Assembly (NCBI GenBank): GCA_963844405.1
Contig: CAWJNZ010000004.1
Coordinates: forward strand, 1,178,001 to 1,242,000
Length of the DNA stretch: 64,000 nt
Reading direction: 5' to 3'
Source: DASSUW01 sp963844405
GTDB taxonomy: Bacteria; Actinomycetota; Thermoleophilia; Solirubrobacterales; Solirubrobacteraceae
Numbering within the stretch: the first letter of the stretch is position 1; every line of letters starts with the position of its first letter. The position numbers were made by a program, and so were the translations under genes. The notes under the pieces were generated by a model. It had not been told where the DNA came from. It ran no database searches and saw only the letters and a list, made by a program, of their open reading frames with translations. Below are positions 17,278-25,811 of the stretch, piece by piece.

Positions 17278-18650
17278 GCCGCCGCCGCCGGTGCGGGCCC
17301 GGCAAGCGTGAGCTGCCAGTCCGGCGTCTCGCGCGCCAGGACGGCGATCAGCGCCTCGACCACGTCGGGCGCGAACTGGGTGCCGGAGTGCTTGCGCAGC
17401 TCGCCGACGGCGGCCTCGACCGGGAGCGCCTTGCGATACGAGCGGTCGGTGGTCATCGCGTTGTAGGCGTCGCAGGCCGCGCAGATGCGGGCGGCGACCG
17501 GGATCTGCTCGCCGGCGAGCCCGTCCGGATAGCCGCCGCCGTCCCAGCGCTCGTGCGAGGCGCGCACGACGAGGCCGACGCTGGAGAGCAGGCCGCCGAC
17601 CTGCTGCAGCATGCGCTCGCCCACGACCGTGTGGGTCTTCATGACCGCCCACTCGTCGTCGTCGAGCGGGCCCGGCTTGTTGATGATCTCGTCGGCCACG
17701 GCGATCTTGCCGATGTCGTGCAGCAGCGCGCCCATCTCGGTCTCGCGCCGCGCGTCCTCGTCGAGCCCCATCTCGTCGGCCACCTTGACGGCCAGCTCGA
17801 CCACGTCCTCGGTGTGGTGGCCGGTGTACTCGTCGTCCTCCTCGAGCAGGTCGCGCAGGAGCAGCGCCGTGCCGCGGTAGGCGCGCCCCAGCTCGAGGCT
17901 GTGCTCGATCCGGCTCTCGCGCTCGCGCTCGAAGCCGAGCAGCAGCGGGATGAGGGCGAGCACGAGCAGCGCGAGGGCCGGGTGGTCGGCGGCGGCGAAG
18001 GCGGCCAGCAGGCCGATCGGCGCGAGCAGGACGTCGACCCGCTCGGCCACCCGCATCTCGCGGACGAGGTCCGGCAGCGGGATCGCGATGCCCATCAGCG
18101 CCGCGCGGCCGGCGAAGGCCGCGGCGTTGACGAGCAGCTGGGCGGCGAGCGCGAGCGCGTAGGCCGGCCAGGCGCCCGCCTCCGGCAGCTGGGCCCCCAT
18201 GACCACCAGCACGGCGGCCGGGGTGAGGGCGAACCAGCCGTCGCTGACGCCGAGCAGCGCGCGCCCCGGCGAGTCGCCGTGGCGGATCGCGTCGATCAGC
18301 GCGGAGAGCATGAGCGCGAGCGCGACGAGGAGCGGCACGATCGGCGTCGGCAGGAGCAGCAGCATCGGGACCAGGACCAGCTGCGACGGCACCGCGTAGC
18401 CGGCGCCGGTCGAGAACTGGATCCCCTCGGCGAGGACGTACGCGCCGACGAAGGCGGCGGCCACCGGCAGCGAGAGCTCGCGCGCCGGCTCGGCGAGGAC
18501 GGCCAGCGCGACAGCCCCGAGCAGGAACCCGACGGCGAACGGCAGCGCGCAGAGGATCTCGCGCCGCTCCAGCGGACGCCGGCGACGTTCGAACGACTCT
18601 TCGATGCGCCGCTCGGTGGCGGCGTCCAGTGCGGGGGCTGAACCGGACAT
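17250..18650 (-). CDS. Membrane-anchored HD-GYP phosphodiesterase
   Basis: 466 residues. About seven hydrophobic segments at 25-215 form an integral-membrane sensor region, then a linker and an HD-GYP domain at about 250-430: YTGHHTEDVVELAVKVADE, LLHDIGKIAVADEIINKPG, and ASHERWDGGGYPDGL with GYP intact. It would degrade c-di-GMP in response to a membrane or extracellular signal. The start ATG 18650 (MSGSAP) is preferred over the frame reaching 18731. It is convergent with, and overlaps, a second HD-GYP gene. Confidence 0.85.
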   Translation of the reverse strand: MSGSAPALDAATERRIEESFERRRRPLERREILCALPFAVGFLLGAVALAVLAEPARELSLPVAAAFVGAYVLAEGIQFSTGAGYAVPSQLVLVPMLLLLPTPIVPLLVALALMLSALIDAIRHGDSPGRALLGVSDGWFALTPAAVLVVMGAQLPEAGAWPAYALALAAQLLVNAAAFAGRAALMGIAIPLPDLVREMRVAERVDVLLAPIGLLAAFAAADHPALALLVLALIPLLLGFERERESRIEHSLELGRAYRGTALLLRDLLEEDDEYTGHHTEDVVELAVKVADEMGLDEDARRETEMGALLHDIGKIAVADEIINKPGPLDDDEWAVMKTHTVVGERMLQQVGGLLSSVGLVVRASHERWDGGGYPDGLAGEQIPVAARICAACDAYNAMTTDRSYRKALPVEAAVGELRKHSGTQFAPDVVEALIAVLARETPDWQLTLAGPAPAAAAQMTVSSAS

Positions 18651-18748
18651 CCGTTGACCGCGCCGTGAACTCGACGCCTGTTGGATCGTGTCGGCCGCCC
18701 ACCGCTCCGACTTTAGGTGTAGGCAAGCCAATGGAGGGCACCGACTCG

Positions 18749-19381
18749 ATGAATGGACTCAAGCGCCGCGGGCTGCTCGCGGCGATCACGACGCTGCTGG
18801 TCACCGGCGCGTTCGCCGCCCCGGCGAACGCGGGGATCCTCACCGCGACGGCCGACGACTGCGGCGACGAGACGCTGACCCAGCCGTTCGCGCAGTTCGG
18901 CGACAGCGCCCGCTACAAGCTCGTCGCCGGCGGGCACTTCGAGACCGGTGCCGTGGGCTGGACGCTCACGCGCGGGGCGAAGGTCGTCAGCGGCAACGAG
19001 CCGTGGAAGGTCGGCGGCGCCGCGCACGGCCGCTCGCTCGTCCTCCCGGCGGGCAGCAGCGCCATCTCGCCGGTCGCCTGCGTCGGCCTGTCGGAGCCCA
19101 CGCTGCGCTTCTTCGTCAAGAAGAACCGCGCGGCGCTGCTCGGCGTCTCGACGCTCGCCGTCTCCGTGTACGTCAAGACCTCGCTCGGCCTCACTGTCGC
19201 CGTGCCGGTGGGCGTCGTGCTCGCCAACGGCCAATGGCAGCCGGGGCCGAGGATGCTGATCGTCGCCAACCTGCTGCCGCTGCTGCCCGGCGACCGCACG
19301 CCGGTCGCCTTCCAGTTCACGCCGGTGCTCGGCGACTGGCAGATCGACGACGTGTACGTCGATCCCTGGCGGCTGCGGTAG
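18749..19381 (+). CDS. Secreted protein of unknown function
   Basis: 210 residues. Signal peptide at about 1-27 (MNGLKRRGLLAAITTLLV, cleavage after PANA). The mature part is rich in beta-strand pattern with two or three Cys (DDCGDE; SPVACVGL) and ends GDWQIDDVYVDPW, which resembles the end of carbohydrate-binding jelly-roll domains. ATG 18749 is preferred over ATG 18731, because GGAGGG is about 10 nt upstream of it. No neighbour indicates its role. Confidence 0.65.
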   Translation: MNGLKRRGLLAAITTLLVTGAFAAPANAGILTATADDCGDETLTQPFAQFGDSARYKLVAGGHFETGAVGWTLTRGAKVVSGNEPWKVGGAAHGRSLVLPAGSSAISPVACVGLSEPTLRFFVKKNRAALLGVSTLAVSVYVKTSLGLTVAVPVGVVLANGQWQPGPRMLIVANLLPLLPGDRTPVAFQFTPVLGDWQIDDVYVDPWRLR

Positions 19382-19387
19382 GAGCTC

Positions 19388-19762
19388 TCAGCGCGCGCGG
19401 AGCTTGCGGCTCCGCGTGCGCTCCTCCTGCTTCTCGACCACGCTGCCGATCAGCCGGAGGATCTCCGCCGGCCCCGTCGCCTTGACGGTGCCCGACTCGA
19501 ACGCCTCGCGCCAGTGGCGGATCTCGCCCTCGCGGGCGAGCTCGTTGAAGTGCGAGCGCGGGACGGAGAGGCGGACCTTGGCGTCGGAGGCGATGTCCTT
19601 GGTGATCTTCGGACCGGGGACCTCGACGCGGAACAGCTGGATGTCGCCGCGGCCTCGCAGCTCCAGCTCGAGCACCAGCTTCAGCTTCCGGAGCGCGGGC
19701 ACCTGACGCTGGAAGTTCTCGATTCCCTCCTCGATGAGGGCCTTCGTGTCCGCCGTGGACAT
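19388..19762 (-). CDS. Small conserved protein, possibly SCP2-like
   Basis: 124 residues, soluble. Contains DAKVRLSVPRSHFNELAREG followed by FESGTVKATGPAEI, a spacing that resembles the second half of sterol-carrier-protein-2 domains (strand, helix, then a basic strand and amphipathic helix). This is a weak resemblance and no ligand can be named. The start ATG 19762 (MSTADTK) is taken. It lies between a secreted protein and the divergent GntR regulator of the amine operon. Confidence 0.6.
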   Translation of the reverse strand: MSTADTKALIEEGIENFQRQVPALRKLKLVLELELRGRGDIQLFRVEVPGPKITKDIASDAKVRLSVPRSHFNELAREGEIRHWREAFESGTVKATGPAEILRLIGSVVEKQEERTRSRKLRAR

Positions 19763-19807
19763 GTGCGGGGATGTTACAAGGCGTTGGACGGGCGAGTGAG
19801 GCATCAG

Positions 19808-19813
19808 TACCGT
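19808..19813 (+). promoter_or_regulatory. -10 box TACCGT for the GntR regulator
   Basis: TACCGT ends 8 nt before ATG 19822; TTGGAC at 19784-19789 is a possible -35 with an 18-nt spacer. This decides the start at 19822 rather than the in-frame ATG at 19771. Confidence 0.5.
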
Positions 19814-19821
19814 CCACGCCG

Positions 19822-20526
19822 ATGCAGGCGTCCCCCTCTCCGGCGGTCGCGGCGGTCTTCGAGCCGGTGCAGACGGCGACGACGTTCGAGGAGACCGTCG
19901 AGCGCCTGGGCACGGCGATCCGGCTCGGCCTGCTGGGGCCCGGCGCCCGGCTGCCGCCGGAGCGCGACCTCGCCGAGCAGCTCGGCATCGCCCGCTCGAC
20001 GCTGCGGCAGGCGCTGACGGCGCTGACCGAGAGCGGGCACCTGATCGCGCAGCGCGGCCGCGGCGGCGGCACCTTCGTGGCGGAGACGCCGCCGATCGCC
20101 ACGCGCGTCGAGCTCGGCGACTGGCGCGACATGCTCGACTTCCGGATCGCGGTCGAGGTCGGCGCCGTGGTGCTGGCCGCCGAGCGGATCGGCAAGCCCG
20201 GCCTCGCCCGCCTGCGCGAGCAGGTCGAGGTCATGCGCTCCCCCACCCCGTTCACGACGTACCGGCGCGCCGACGTCTTCTTCCACCTCGGCGTGGCCGA
20301 GGCGACGGGCTCGCCGCGGCTCGTGGCGGCGATGACCGACCTGCAGGGGAAGATGAGCGAGCTGATCGCCCACATCGCGCACCCCGTGCCGGTGCTGGCG
20401 AAGTCGAACGCCCAGCACGCGCAGCTCGTGACGCTGCTCGAGCGGCGCGACGCGTGGGCCGCCGCGCAGCTCATCCGCGAGCACCTGCAGGGCACCGAGA
20501 AGGTGCTGGCAGGGCTCCTTCGGTGA
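19822..20526 (+). CDS. GntR-family (FadR subfamily) transcriptional regulator of the amine operon
   Basis: 234 residues. N-terminal winged helix at about 22-85 (RLPPERDLAEQLGIARSTLRQALTAL, then AQRGRGGGTFVAE, split here for length as RLPPERDLAEQLG and IARSTLRQALTAL), C-terminal FCD all-helical ligand domain with acidic and His metal-ligand candidates. FadR-type regulators bind organic acids or amino-acid-like effectors. It stands first in a co-directional run ending in the permease, gamma-glutamyl ligase, amidotransferase and dehydrogenases, so it probably controls them. The start at 19822 is set by the -10 box 8 nt upstream. Confidence 0.88.
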   Translation: MQASPSPAVAAVFEPVQTATTFEETVERLGTAIRLGLLGPGARLPPERDLAEQLGIARSTLRQALTALTESGHLIAQRGRGGGTFVAETPPIATRVELGDWRDMLDFRIAVEVGAVVLAAERIGKPGLARLREQVEVMRSPTPFTTYRRADVFFHLGVAEATGSPRLVAAMTDLQGKMSELIAHIAHPVPVLAKSNAQHAQLVTLLERRDAWAAAQLIREHLQGTEKVLAGLLR

Positions 20527-20528
20527 GC

Positions 20529-20534
20529 TAACCT
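20529..20534 (+). promoter_or_regulatory. -10 box TAACCT for the small membrane protein
   Basis: TAACCT ends 7 nt before ATG 20542 and begins 3 nt after the GntR stop codon. It is of the leaderless type. Confidence 0.45.
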
Positions 20535-20541
20535 CGACGTC

Positions 20542-20841
20542 ATGTCCGCTCCACAGCGCATGCGCGCGTGGGGCGCCGGCGTCAGCGTCGGCTACGCGGC
20601 GCTGGGCATCGCCGGCGCCGTGCTGGGAGTCCCGAACGCCGAGGTCCTCTTCGGCCTCTGCGCGGTGCTCACGCTCGTGCTCGCGCTGCTCATCGCACCG
20701 CTGCTCAGGCCGCGCGGGGGCGACGACGGCGACGGCGGCAGCGGGGTGCCGCGCGACCCGGAGGACCCGCCGCCGTGGTGGCCGGACTTCGAGCGCGAGT
20801 TCCGCGACTACGCCGAGCGCTTGACATCCGTCCGCGGCTAG
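20542..20841 (+). CDS. Small two-helix membrane protein
   Basis: 99 residues: two hydrophobic segments at about 13-32 and 36-53, then a Gly/Asp-rich and Pro-rich tail (PEDPPPWWPDFEREF). I recognise no family. It lies between the regulator and the permease of the amine operon. The promoter of the permease begins inside its 3' end, so it may be a separate transcription unit. A role as a small accessory to the permease is conceivable but unsupported. Confidence 0.65.
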   Translation: MSAPQRMRAWGAGVSVGYAALGIAGAVLGVPNAEVLFGLCAVLTLVLALLIAPLLRPRGGDDGDGGSGVPRDPEDPPPWWPDFEREFRDYAERLTSVRG

Positions 20842-20850
20842 CCCTAGCCT
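20821..20850 (+). promoter_or_regulatory. Consensus promoter of the amine operon
   Basis: TTGACA (20821-20826), 18-nt spacer, TAGCCT (20845-20850). The -35 overlaps the last codons of the small membrane-protein gene. Transcription would start near 20857, giving a leader of about 40 nt that contains the Shine-Dalgarno GAGGGGAG before ATG 20897. Confidence 0.7.
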
Positions 20851-20896
20851 GCGCTAAAAGGCCGGAGGGTCATACCTTTCACCGAGGGGAGCGTTG

Positions 20897-22351
20897 ATGG
20901 CTGAGCAGCGCCCGGTACATCGCGGGTCGGTCGACTACGAGCAGGTCGGCAGCGACTACCTGGAGAAGCGCCAGCTCAAGAAGGGCGCGGCGGGCTGGGT
21001 CCTGCTGGCCGGCCTCGGGGTGGCGTACGTCATCTCCGGCGACTTCGCGGGCTGGAACTTCGGCCTCGCGGAGGGCGGCTGGGGCGGTCTCCTGATCGCC
21101 ACCATCCTGATGGCGACCATGTACACGTGCATGGTCTTCGCGCTCGCGGAGCTGTCGTCGACCATCTCGACCGCGGGCGGCGGCTACGGCTTCGGCCGGC
21201 GTGCGCTCGGCCCGTGGGGCGGCTTCCTCACCGGCACGGCGATCCTGATCGAGTACGCGCTCGCGCCGGCGGCGATCGTCACCTTCATCGGGGCGTACGT
21301 CGAGGCGCTCGACATCGGGATCAGCGCGGGCTGGCCGGTCTACCTCGTCTTCTACGCGGCCTTCGTCGGCATCCACCTCTGGGGCGTCGGCGAGGCGCTG
21401 AAGGTCACGTTCGTCATCACCGCGATCGCCGTCGTCGCGCTGCTCGTCTTCATCGTGGCGATCATCCCCGAGTTCTCGAGCTCGAACCTGACCGACATCC
21501 CGCCCGACGGCTCGTCCGGCTCGAGCGACTTCCTGCCCTTCGGCTGGGACGGCATCTGGGCGGCGTTCCCGTACGCGATCTGGTTCTTCCTCGCCATCGA
21601 GGGCGTCCCGCTGGCCGCCGAGGAGACGCGTGACCCGAAGCGCGACATGCCGCGCGGCCTGATCGCCGGCATGGGCGTGCTGCTGGTCTTCGCCGCGCTG
21701 ATGCTGTTCTTCGCGCCGGGCGGCAGCGGCTCGAGCGCGATCATGGGCTCCGGCAACCCGCCGGTCGACGCGCTGATCGCGGTCGACGCCGGCAGCGGCG
21801 TGACGGACTTCGTGAACTGGGTCGGCCTGTTCGGCCTGATCGCGAGCTTCTTCTCGATCATCTTCGCCTACTCGCGCCAGCTCTTCGCGCTGTCGCGCGC
21901 GGGCTATTTCCCGCGTGCGCTGTCCGTCACGAGCAGCCGCAAGGTGCCGTGGATCGCGCTGATCCTGCCGGCGCTGGTCGGTTTCCTCCTGGCCGCCTTC
22001 TGGGAGGACCAGGGCGCGCGGATCCTCAACATCGCCGTGTTCGGCGCCGCCGTGTCCTACGTGCTGATGATGCTCTCGCACATCGTCCTGCGGTCGCGTG
22101 AGCCGGACCTCGAGCGCGGCTACGTCACGCCGGGCGGCACGAAGACCTCCGGCGTGGCGCTCGTGCTGGCCGTCCTCGCGGTGGTGGCGACCTTCCTCGT
22201 CGACACGACCGCGGCGTTCATCACGCTCGGCGTCTACGTGGCGGCGGCGGCGTACTTCGGGCTCTACTCGCGCCACCACCTGGTCGGCGCGGCGCCGGAG
22301 GAGGAGTTCGCGGCGATCGAGACCGCCGAGGCCGAGCTGGCCGGCCACTGA
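20897..22351 (+). CDS. APC-family amino acid/ethanolamine permease (Eat type)
   Basis: 484 residues, about 12 transmembrane helices. The N-terminus YLEKRQLKKGAAGWVLLAG and the following VISGDFAGWNFGL match the ethanolamine permease subgroup of APC transporters; GGGYGFGRRALGPWGGF is the conserved loop after helix 2. It would import ethanolamine or a similar primary amine across the cytoplasmic membrane. ATG 20897 has a Shine-Dalgarno GAGGGGAG. The TGA overlaps the ATG of the next gene (TGATG), so permease and ligase are translationally coupled. Specificity for ethanolamine over other amines or amino acids is inferred. Confidence 0.85.
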   Translation: MAEQRPVHRGSVDYEQVGSDYLEKRQLKKGAAGWVLLAGLGVAYVISGDFAGWNFGLAEGGWGGLLIATILMATMYTCMVFALAELSSTISTAGGGYGFGRRALGPWGGFLTGTAILIEYALAPAAIVTFIGAYVEALDIGISAGWPVYLVFYAAFVGIHLWGVGEALKVTFVITAIAVVALLVFIVAIIPEFSSSNLTDIPPDGSSGSSDFLPFGWDGIWAAFPYAIWFFLAIEGVPLAAEETRDPKRDMPRGLIAGMGVLLVFAALMLFFAPGGSGSSAIMGSGNPPVDALIAVDAGSGVTDFVNWVGLFGLIASFFSIIFAYSRQLFALSRAGYFPRALSVTSSRKVPWIALILPALVGFLLAAFWEDQGARILNIAVFGAAVSYVLMMLSHIVLRSREPDLERGYVTPGGTKTSGVALVLAVLAVVATFLVDTTAAFITLGVYVAAAAYFGLYSRHHLVGAAPEEEFAAIETAEAELAGH

Positions 22352-23679
22352 TGAAGCTGGACGACCTGCGCAAGGCCGTCGCCGACGGCACGGTCGACAC
22401 CGTCCTGCTCGTCTTCGCGGACATGCAGGGACGGCTCACGGGCAAGCGGCTCGTCGGCTCGCACTTCGTGCACGACGTCATCGAGCACGGCGCCGAGGCG
22501 TGCAACTACCTGCTGGCCGTCGACGTCGAGATGAACACCGTCGACGGCTACGCGATGTCCTCGTGGGAGACCGGCTACGGCGACTTCGAGATGAAGCCCG
22601 ACTTCTCGACGCTGCGCCCGGTCAGCTGGATCCCGGGCACGGCGATGTGCATGGCCGACCTGCAGTGGCACGACGGCTCGCCGGTCGTCGCGTCGCCGCG
22701 GCAGATCCTGCGCGCGCAGCTCGACCGGCTGACCGAGCGGGGCTGGAACCCGCTGGCCGCCACGGAGCTCGAGTTCATCGTCTTCCGCGACAGCTACGAG
22801 GAGGCGTGGAACAAGGCCTACCGCGACCTCGTGCCCGGCAACCTCTACAACGTCGACTACTCGATCCTCGGCACGTCGCGGCTCGAGCCGCTGCTCGGCC
22901 GCATCCGGCGCGAGATGGCCGCCTCCGACCTGCCCGTGGAGAACTCCAAGGGCGAGTGCAACTTCGGCCAGCACGAGGTCAACTTCCGCTACGCGGACGC
23001 CGTGAGCGCGTGCGACATCCACACGATCTACAAGAACGCCGCGAAGGAGATCGCCGCCCAGGACGGCATGTCGATCTCCTTCATGGCCAAGTACGACGAG
23101 CGCGAGGGCAACTCGTGCCACATCCACCTGTCGCTGCGGAGCGATGACGACGGGCCGGTGTTCGCCGACGACGAGTCGGTCTTCGACCGCTTCCTGGCCG
23201 GCCAGCTCGCCACCCTGCGCGAGCTGACGCTGTTCCTGGCCCCGAACATCAACTCCTACAAGCGCTTCCAGCCGGGCTCGTTCGCCCCCACCGCCGTGGC
23301 CTGGGGGCGCGACAACCGGACGTGCGCGTTCCGCACGCTGGGCTCGGGTCCGGCGAAGCGGATCGAGTGCCGCGTGCCGGGCGGGGACGTGAACCCGTAC
23401 CTGGCGCTCGCGGCGCTGATCGCGGGCGGCCTGCACGGCGTCGACGCGGGGCTCGAGCTCGAGCCGATGCTCGAGGGCAACGCCTACACGTCGGACAAGC
23501 CGCACGTGCCCGCCACGCTGCGGGAGGCGCGCGAGCTGTTCGCCGGCTCCTCGGTGGCGCACGAGGCGTTCGGCGAGGAGGTCGTGGCGCACTACCTCAA
23601 CAACGCCGACGTCGAGCTCGCGGCCTTCGACGCGGCGGTGACCGATTGGGAGCGCTTCCGGGGGTTCGAGCGGCTGTGA
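22351..23679 (+). CDS. Glutamine synthetase-like gamma-glutamyl-amine ligase (PuuA/GlnA4 type)
   Basis: 442 residues, type I GS fold. The N-terminal beta-grasp has FADMQGRLTGKRL (about 22-34); the catalytic domain has ATELEFIVF with metal-binding Glu residues (about 136-144), the GQHEVNFRY segment (about 208-216), FMAKYDEREGNSCHIHLSL with the His of the metal site, and ECRVPGGDVNPYLALAAL. The family makes gamma-glutamyl amides from glutamate, ATP and an amine. Set in an operon with an ethanolamine-type permease, a class I amidotransferase hydrolase and an aldehyde dehydrogenase, it is unlikely to be the housekeeping glutamine synthetase. The amine could be ethanolamine or a polyamine. Confidence 0.88.
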   Translation: MKLDDLRKAVADGTVDTVLLVFADMQGRLTGKRLVGSHFVHDVIEHGAEACNYLLAVDVEMNTVDGYAMSSWETGYGDFEMKPDFSTLRPVSWIPGTAMCMADLQWHDGSPVVASPRQILRAQLDRLTERGWNPLAATELEFIVFRDSYEEAWNKAYRDLVPGNLYNVDYSILGTSRLEPLLGRIRREMAASDLPVENSKGECNFGQHEVNFRYADAVSACDIHTIYKNAAKEIAAQDGMSISFMAKYDEREGNSCHIHLSLRSDDDGPVFADDESVFDRFLAGQLATLRELTLFLAPNINSYKRFQPGSFAPTAVAWGRDNRTCAFRTLGSGPAKRIECRVPGGDVNPYLALAALIAGGLHGVDAGLELEPMLEGNAYTSDKPHVPATLREARELFAGSSVAHEAFGEEVVAHYLNNADVELAAFDAAVTDWERFRGFERL

Positions 23680-24402
23680 GGCCGGTCATCGGGCTGTCGA
23701 CGGCGCTCGAGCGAGCGCAATGGGGCCCCTGGGACACCGCCGCCCACGTGCTCGCCCGCTCGTACGCCGACCAGGTCCAAGCCGCCGGCGGGATCGCGGT
23801 GCTGCTGCCGCCCGACCCGCGCGCGAGCGAGGACCCGGAGCCGTGGCTCGACCTGCTCGACGGGCTGATCATCACCGGCGGCGCCGACGTCGACCCGGAG
23901 GCCTACGGCGCCGAGCCGCACCCGGAGACGAAGGGCTGGGTGCCCGAGCGCGACGCCTTCGAGATCGCGCTCGCCCGCGGCGCGATGGAGCGCGACCTGC
24001 CGCTGCTCGGCGTCTGCCGCGGCATGCAGGTCATGAACGTCGCGCGCGGCGGCACGCTGATCCAGCACCTGCCCGACGACCTCGGGCACGAGGACCACCG
24101 GCGCGTCATGGGGACGTTCGACAACGCGGACCACGACGTGCGGCTGGCCGACGGCTCGCTGGCGCCGGCGGGTGGCGGGCGAGGCGATCCACTCCACCAA
24201 GTCGCACCACCACCAGGGCGTGGACCGGATCGGCGAGGGGCTCGAGGTGACGGGCTGGGCGACGATCGACGAGCTGCCGGAGACGATCGAGGACCCGGCC
24301 TGCCGGTTCGCGCTCGGCGTGCAGTGGCATCCGGAGGCCGACGGGGACTCGCAGCTGATCCCGGCGCTGGTCGAAGAGGCGAGGGCGAGGGCGGTGCGAT
24401 GA
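23676..24402 (+). pseudogene. Class I glutamine amidotransferase-like gamma-glutamyl hydrolase (PuuD type), frameshifted
   Basis: Reads from GTG 23676 (overlapping the TGA of the ligase gene) as a peptidase C26 domain: LIITGGADVDPEAYG (about 64-78) and LLGVCRGMQVMN with nucleophile Cys near 112. Near 24170 the frame shifts by +1; the rest continues as GEAIHSTKSHHHQGVD and FALGVQWHPEAD, carrying the catalytic His and Glu, to TGA 24400-24402. One extra G in the run at 24170-24172 explains it. If restored, the product is about 241 residues, normal for PuuD/gamma-glutamyl amide hydrolases that release glutamate from the oxidised intermediate. It may be a real mutation or a sequencing error. Confidence 0.75.
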
Positions 24403-25760
24403 CGCTGACCGTGCTGGAGCCGGCGACCGAGGAGGTGCTGGCGGAGCTGCCGCGGGCGGGCGCCGAGGAGGCGGACGCGGCGGTCGCCCGTGCGCGCGCC
24501 GCCTACCCGGCGTGGCGCGCCGTGGCGCCGGCCGATCGCGCGCGGCTCCTGCACCGCCTCGCCGACGCGCTGGTCTCGAAGCAGGAGGAGCTGGCGGTGC
24601 TCGAGGCGCGCAACGCCGGCAAGCCGATCGGCGACGCGCGCGGCGAGATGGGCATGGTCGCCGACACGTTCCGCTACTACGCGGCGGCGCCCGAGCGCGC
24701 GCTGGGCGACACGATCCCGGTGGTCGGCGGCGTGGCCATGACGTTCCGCGAGCCGCTCGGCGTGGTGGCGCTGATCACGCCGTGGAACTTCCCGCTGACC
24801 ATCGCCTCGTGGAAGCTCGCGCCGGCGCTGGCGGCGGGCAACACCGTGGTGCTGAAGCCGGCGGAGCTGACCCCGCTGACCGCTCTGGAGTTCGAGAAGA
24901 TCGCGGTGGAGGCCGGGATCCCCGAGGGCGTGGTCAACGTGCTCGTCGGGCCCGGCTCGACCGCCGGCGCGCGGCTGGTCGAGCATCCGGACGTCGCGAA
25001 GGTCGCCTTCACGGGCTCGACCGAGGTCGGGCGGCGGATCGCGGCGGGGGCGGCGGAGACGATCAAGCGGGTGACGCTGGAGTTGGGCGGCAAGTCGGCC
25101 AACATCGTGTTCGCCGACGCCGACATCGCGGCGGCCGCGGCGGCGGCGCCGGGGGCCGTGTTCGGCAACGCCGGCCAGGACTGCTGCGCGCGGTCGCGGA
25201 TATTGGTGGAGCGGTCGGCGCTGGACTCGTTCATGGACGCGCTGGAGGAGGCCGTCGAGGGCGTGCGGGTGGGCGATCCGCTGGACGAGGCGACGGAGAT
25301 GGGGCCGCTGATCTCGGCCGACCAGCGGTCGACCGTGGCGTCGTTCGTGCCCGAGGGCGCGCCGGTGGCGATCCAGGGCGATGCGCCTCAGGGGCCGGGG
25401 TTCTGGTTCCCGCCGACCGTGCTGTGCCCGGTGGATCCGGGTGATCGCGCGGTGCGCGAGGAGATCTTCGGGCCGGTCGCGGTGGTCGTGCCGTTCCGCG
25501 ACGAGGAGGAGGCGGTGGCGCTCGCCAACGACACGATCTACGGCCTCTCCGGCTCGATCTGGACGCGCGACGGCGCGAAGGCGCTGCGGGTGGCGCGGGC
25601 GGTCGAGACCGGCGTGCTCTCGATCAACTCGAACACGTCGGTGCGTGTGTCGACGCCGTTCGGCGGCTTCAAGCAGTCGGGGTACGGGCGCGAGCTGGGA
25701 CCGCACGCGCTGGATCACTACACCGAACAGAAAACCGTCTACTACGACACGAGGATGTGA
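24399..25760 (+). CDS. NAD(P)+-dependent aldehyde dehydrogenase
   Basis: 453 residues. Cofactor-binding and catalytic motifs are TPWNFPLTIASWKLAPAL (about 128-145), FTGSTEVG, the general base Glu in LELGGKSAN (about 227-235) and the nucleophile Cys in GNAGQDCCARS (about 261-262). It is a little shorter than the usual 475-490, mostly in the N-terminus. ATG 24399 overlaps the stop of the hydrolase gene (ATGA). In a gamma-glutamylation pathway it would oxidise the gamma-glutamyl aminoaldehyde to the acid before hydrolysis. Substrate is inferred from the operon. Confidence 0.9.
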   Translation: MTLTVLEPATEEVLAELPRAGAEEADAAVARARAAYPAWRAVAPADRARLLHRLADALVSKQEELAVLEARNAGKPIGDARGEMGMVADTFRYYAAAPERALGDTIPVVGGVAMTFREPLGVVALITPWNFPLTIASWKLAPALAAGNTVVLKPAELTPLTALEFEKIAVEAGIPEGVVNVLVGPGSTAGARLVEHPDVAKVAFTGSTEVGRRIAAGAAETIKRVTLELGGKSANIVFADADIAAAAAAAPGAVFGNAGQDCCARSRILVERSALDSFMDALEEAVEGVRVGDPLDEATEMGPLISADQRSTVASFVPEGAPVAIQGDAPQGPGFWFPPTVLCPVDPGDRAVREEIFGPVAVVVPFRDEEEAVALANDTIYGLSGSIWTRDGAKALRVARAVETGVLSINSNTSVRVSTPFGGFKQSGYGRELGPHALDHYTEQKTVYYDTRM

Positions 25761-25811
25761 CGTGAACCACCGGGACGACGCCCCTGTCGGGGCGGTGTAC
25801 TACGCGACGTC

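Noticed and set aside
16062..18641. Long plus-strand open frame across both HD-GYP genes
   Set aside because: Composition is Arg/Gly/Asp-rich without domains; it is antisense or out of frame to well-supported genes.
24160..24180. Programmed frameshift in the PuuD-type gene
   Set aside because: No slippery heptamer, upstream Shine-Dalgarno or stop-dependent signal is visible; a simple one-base insertion explains it better.
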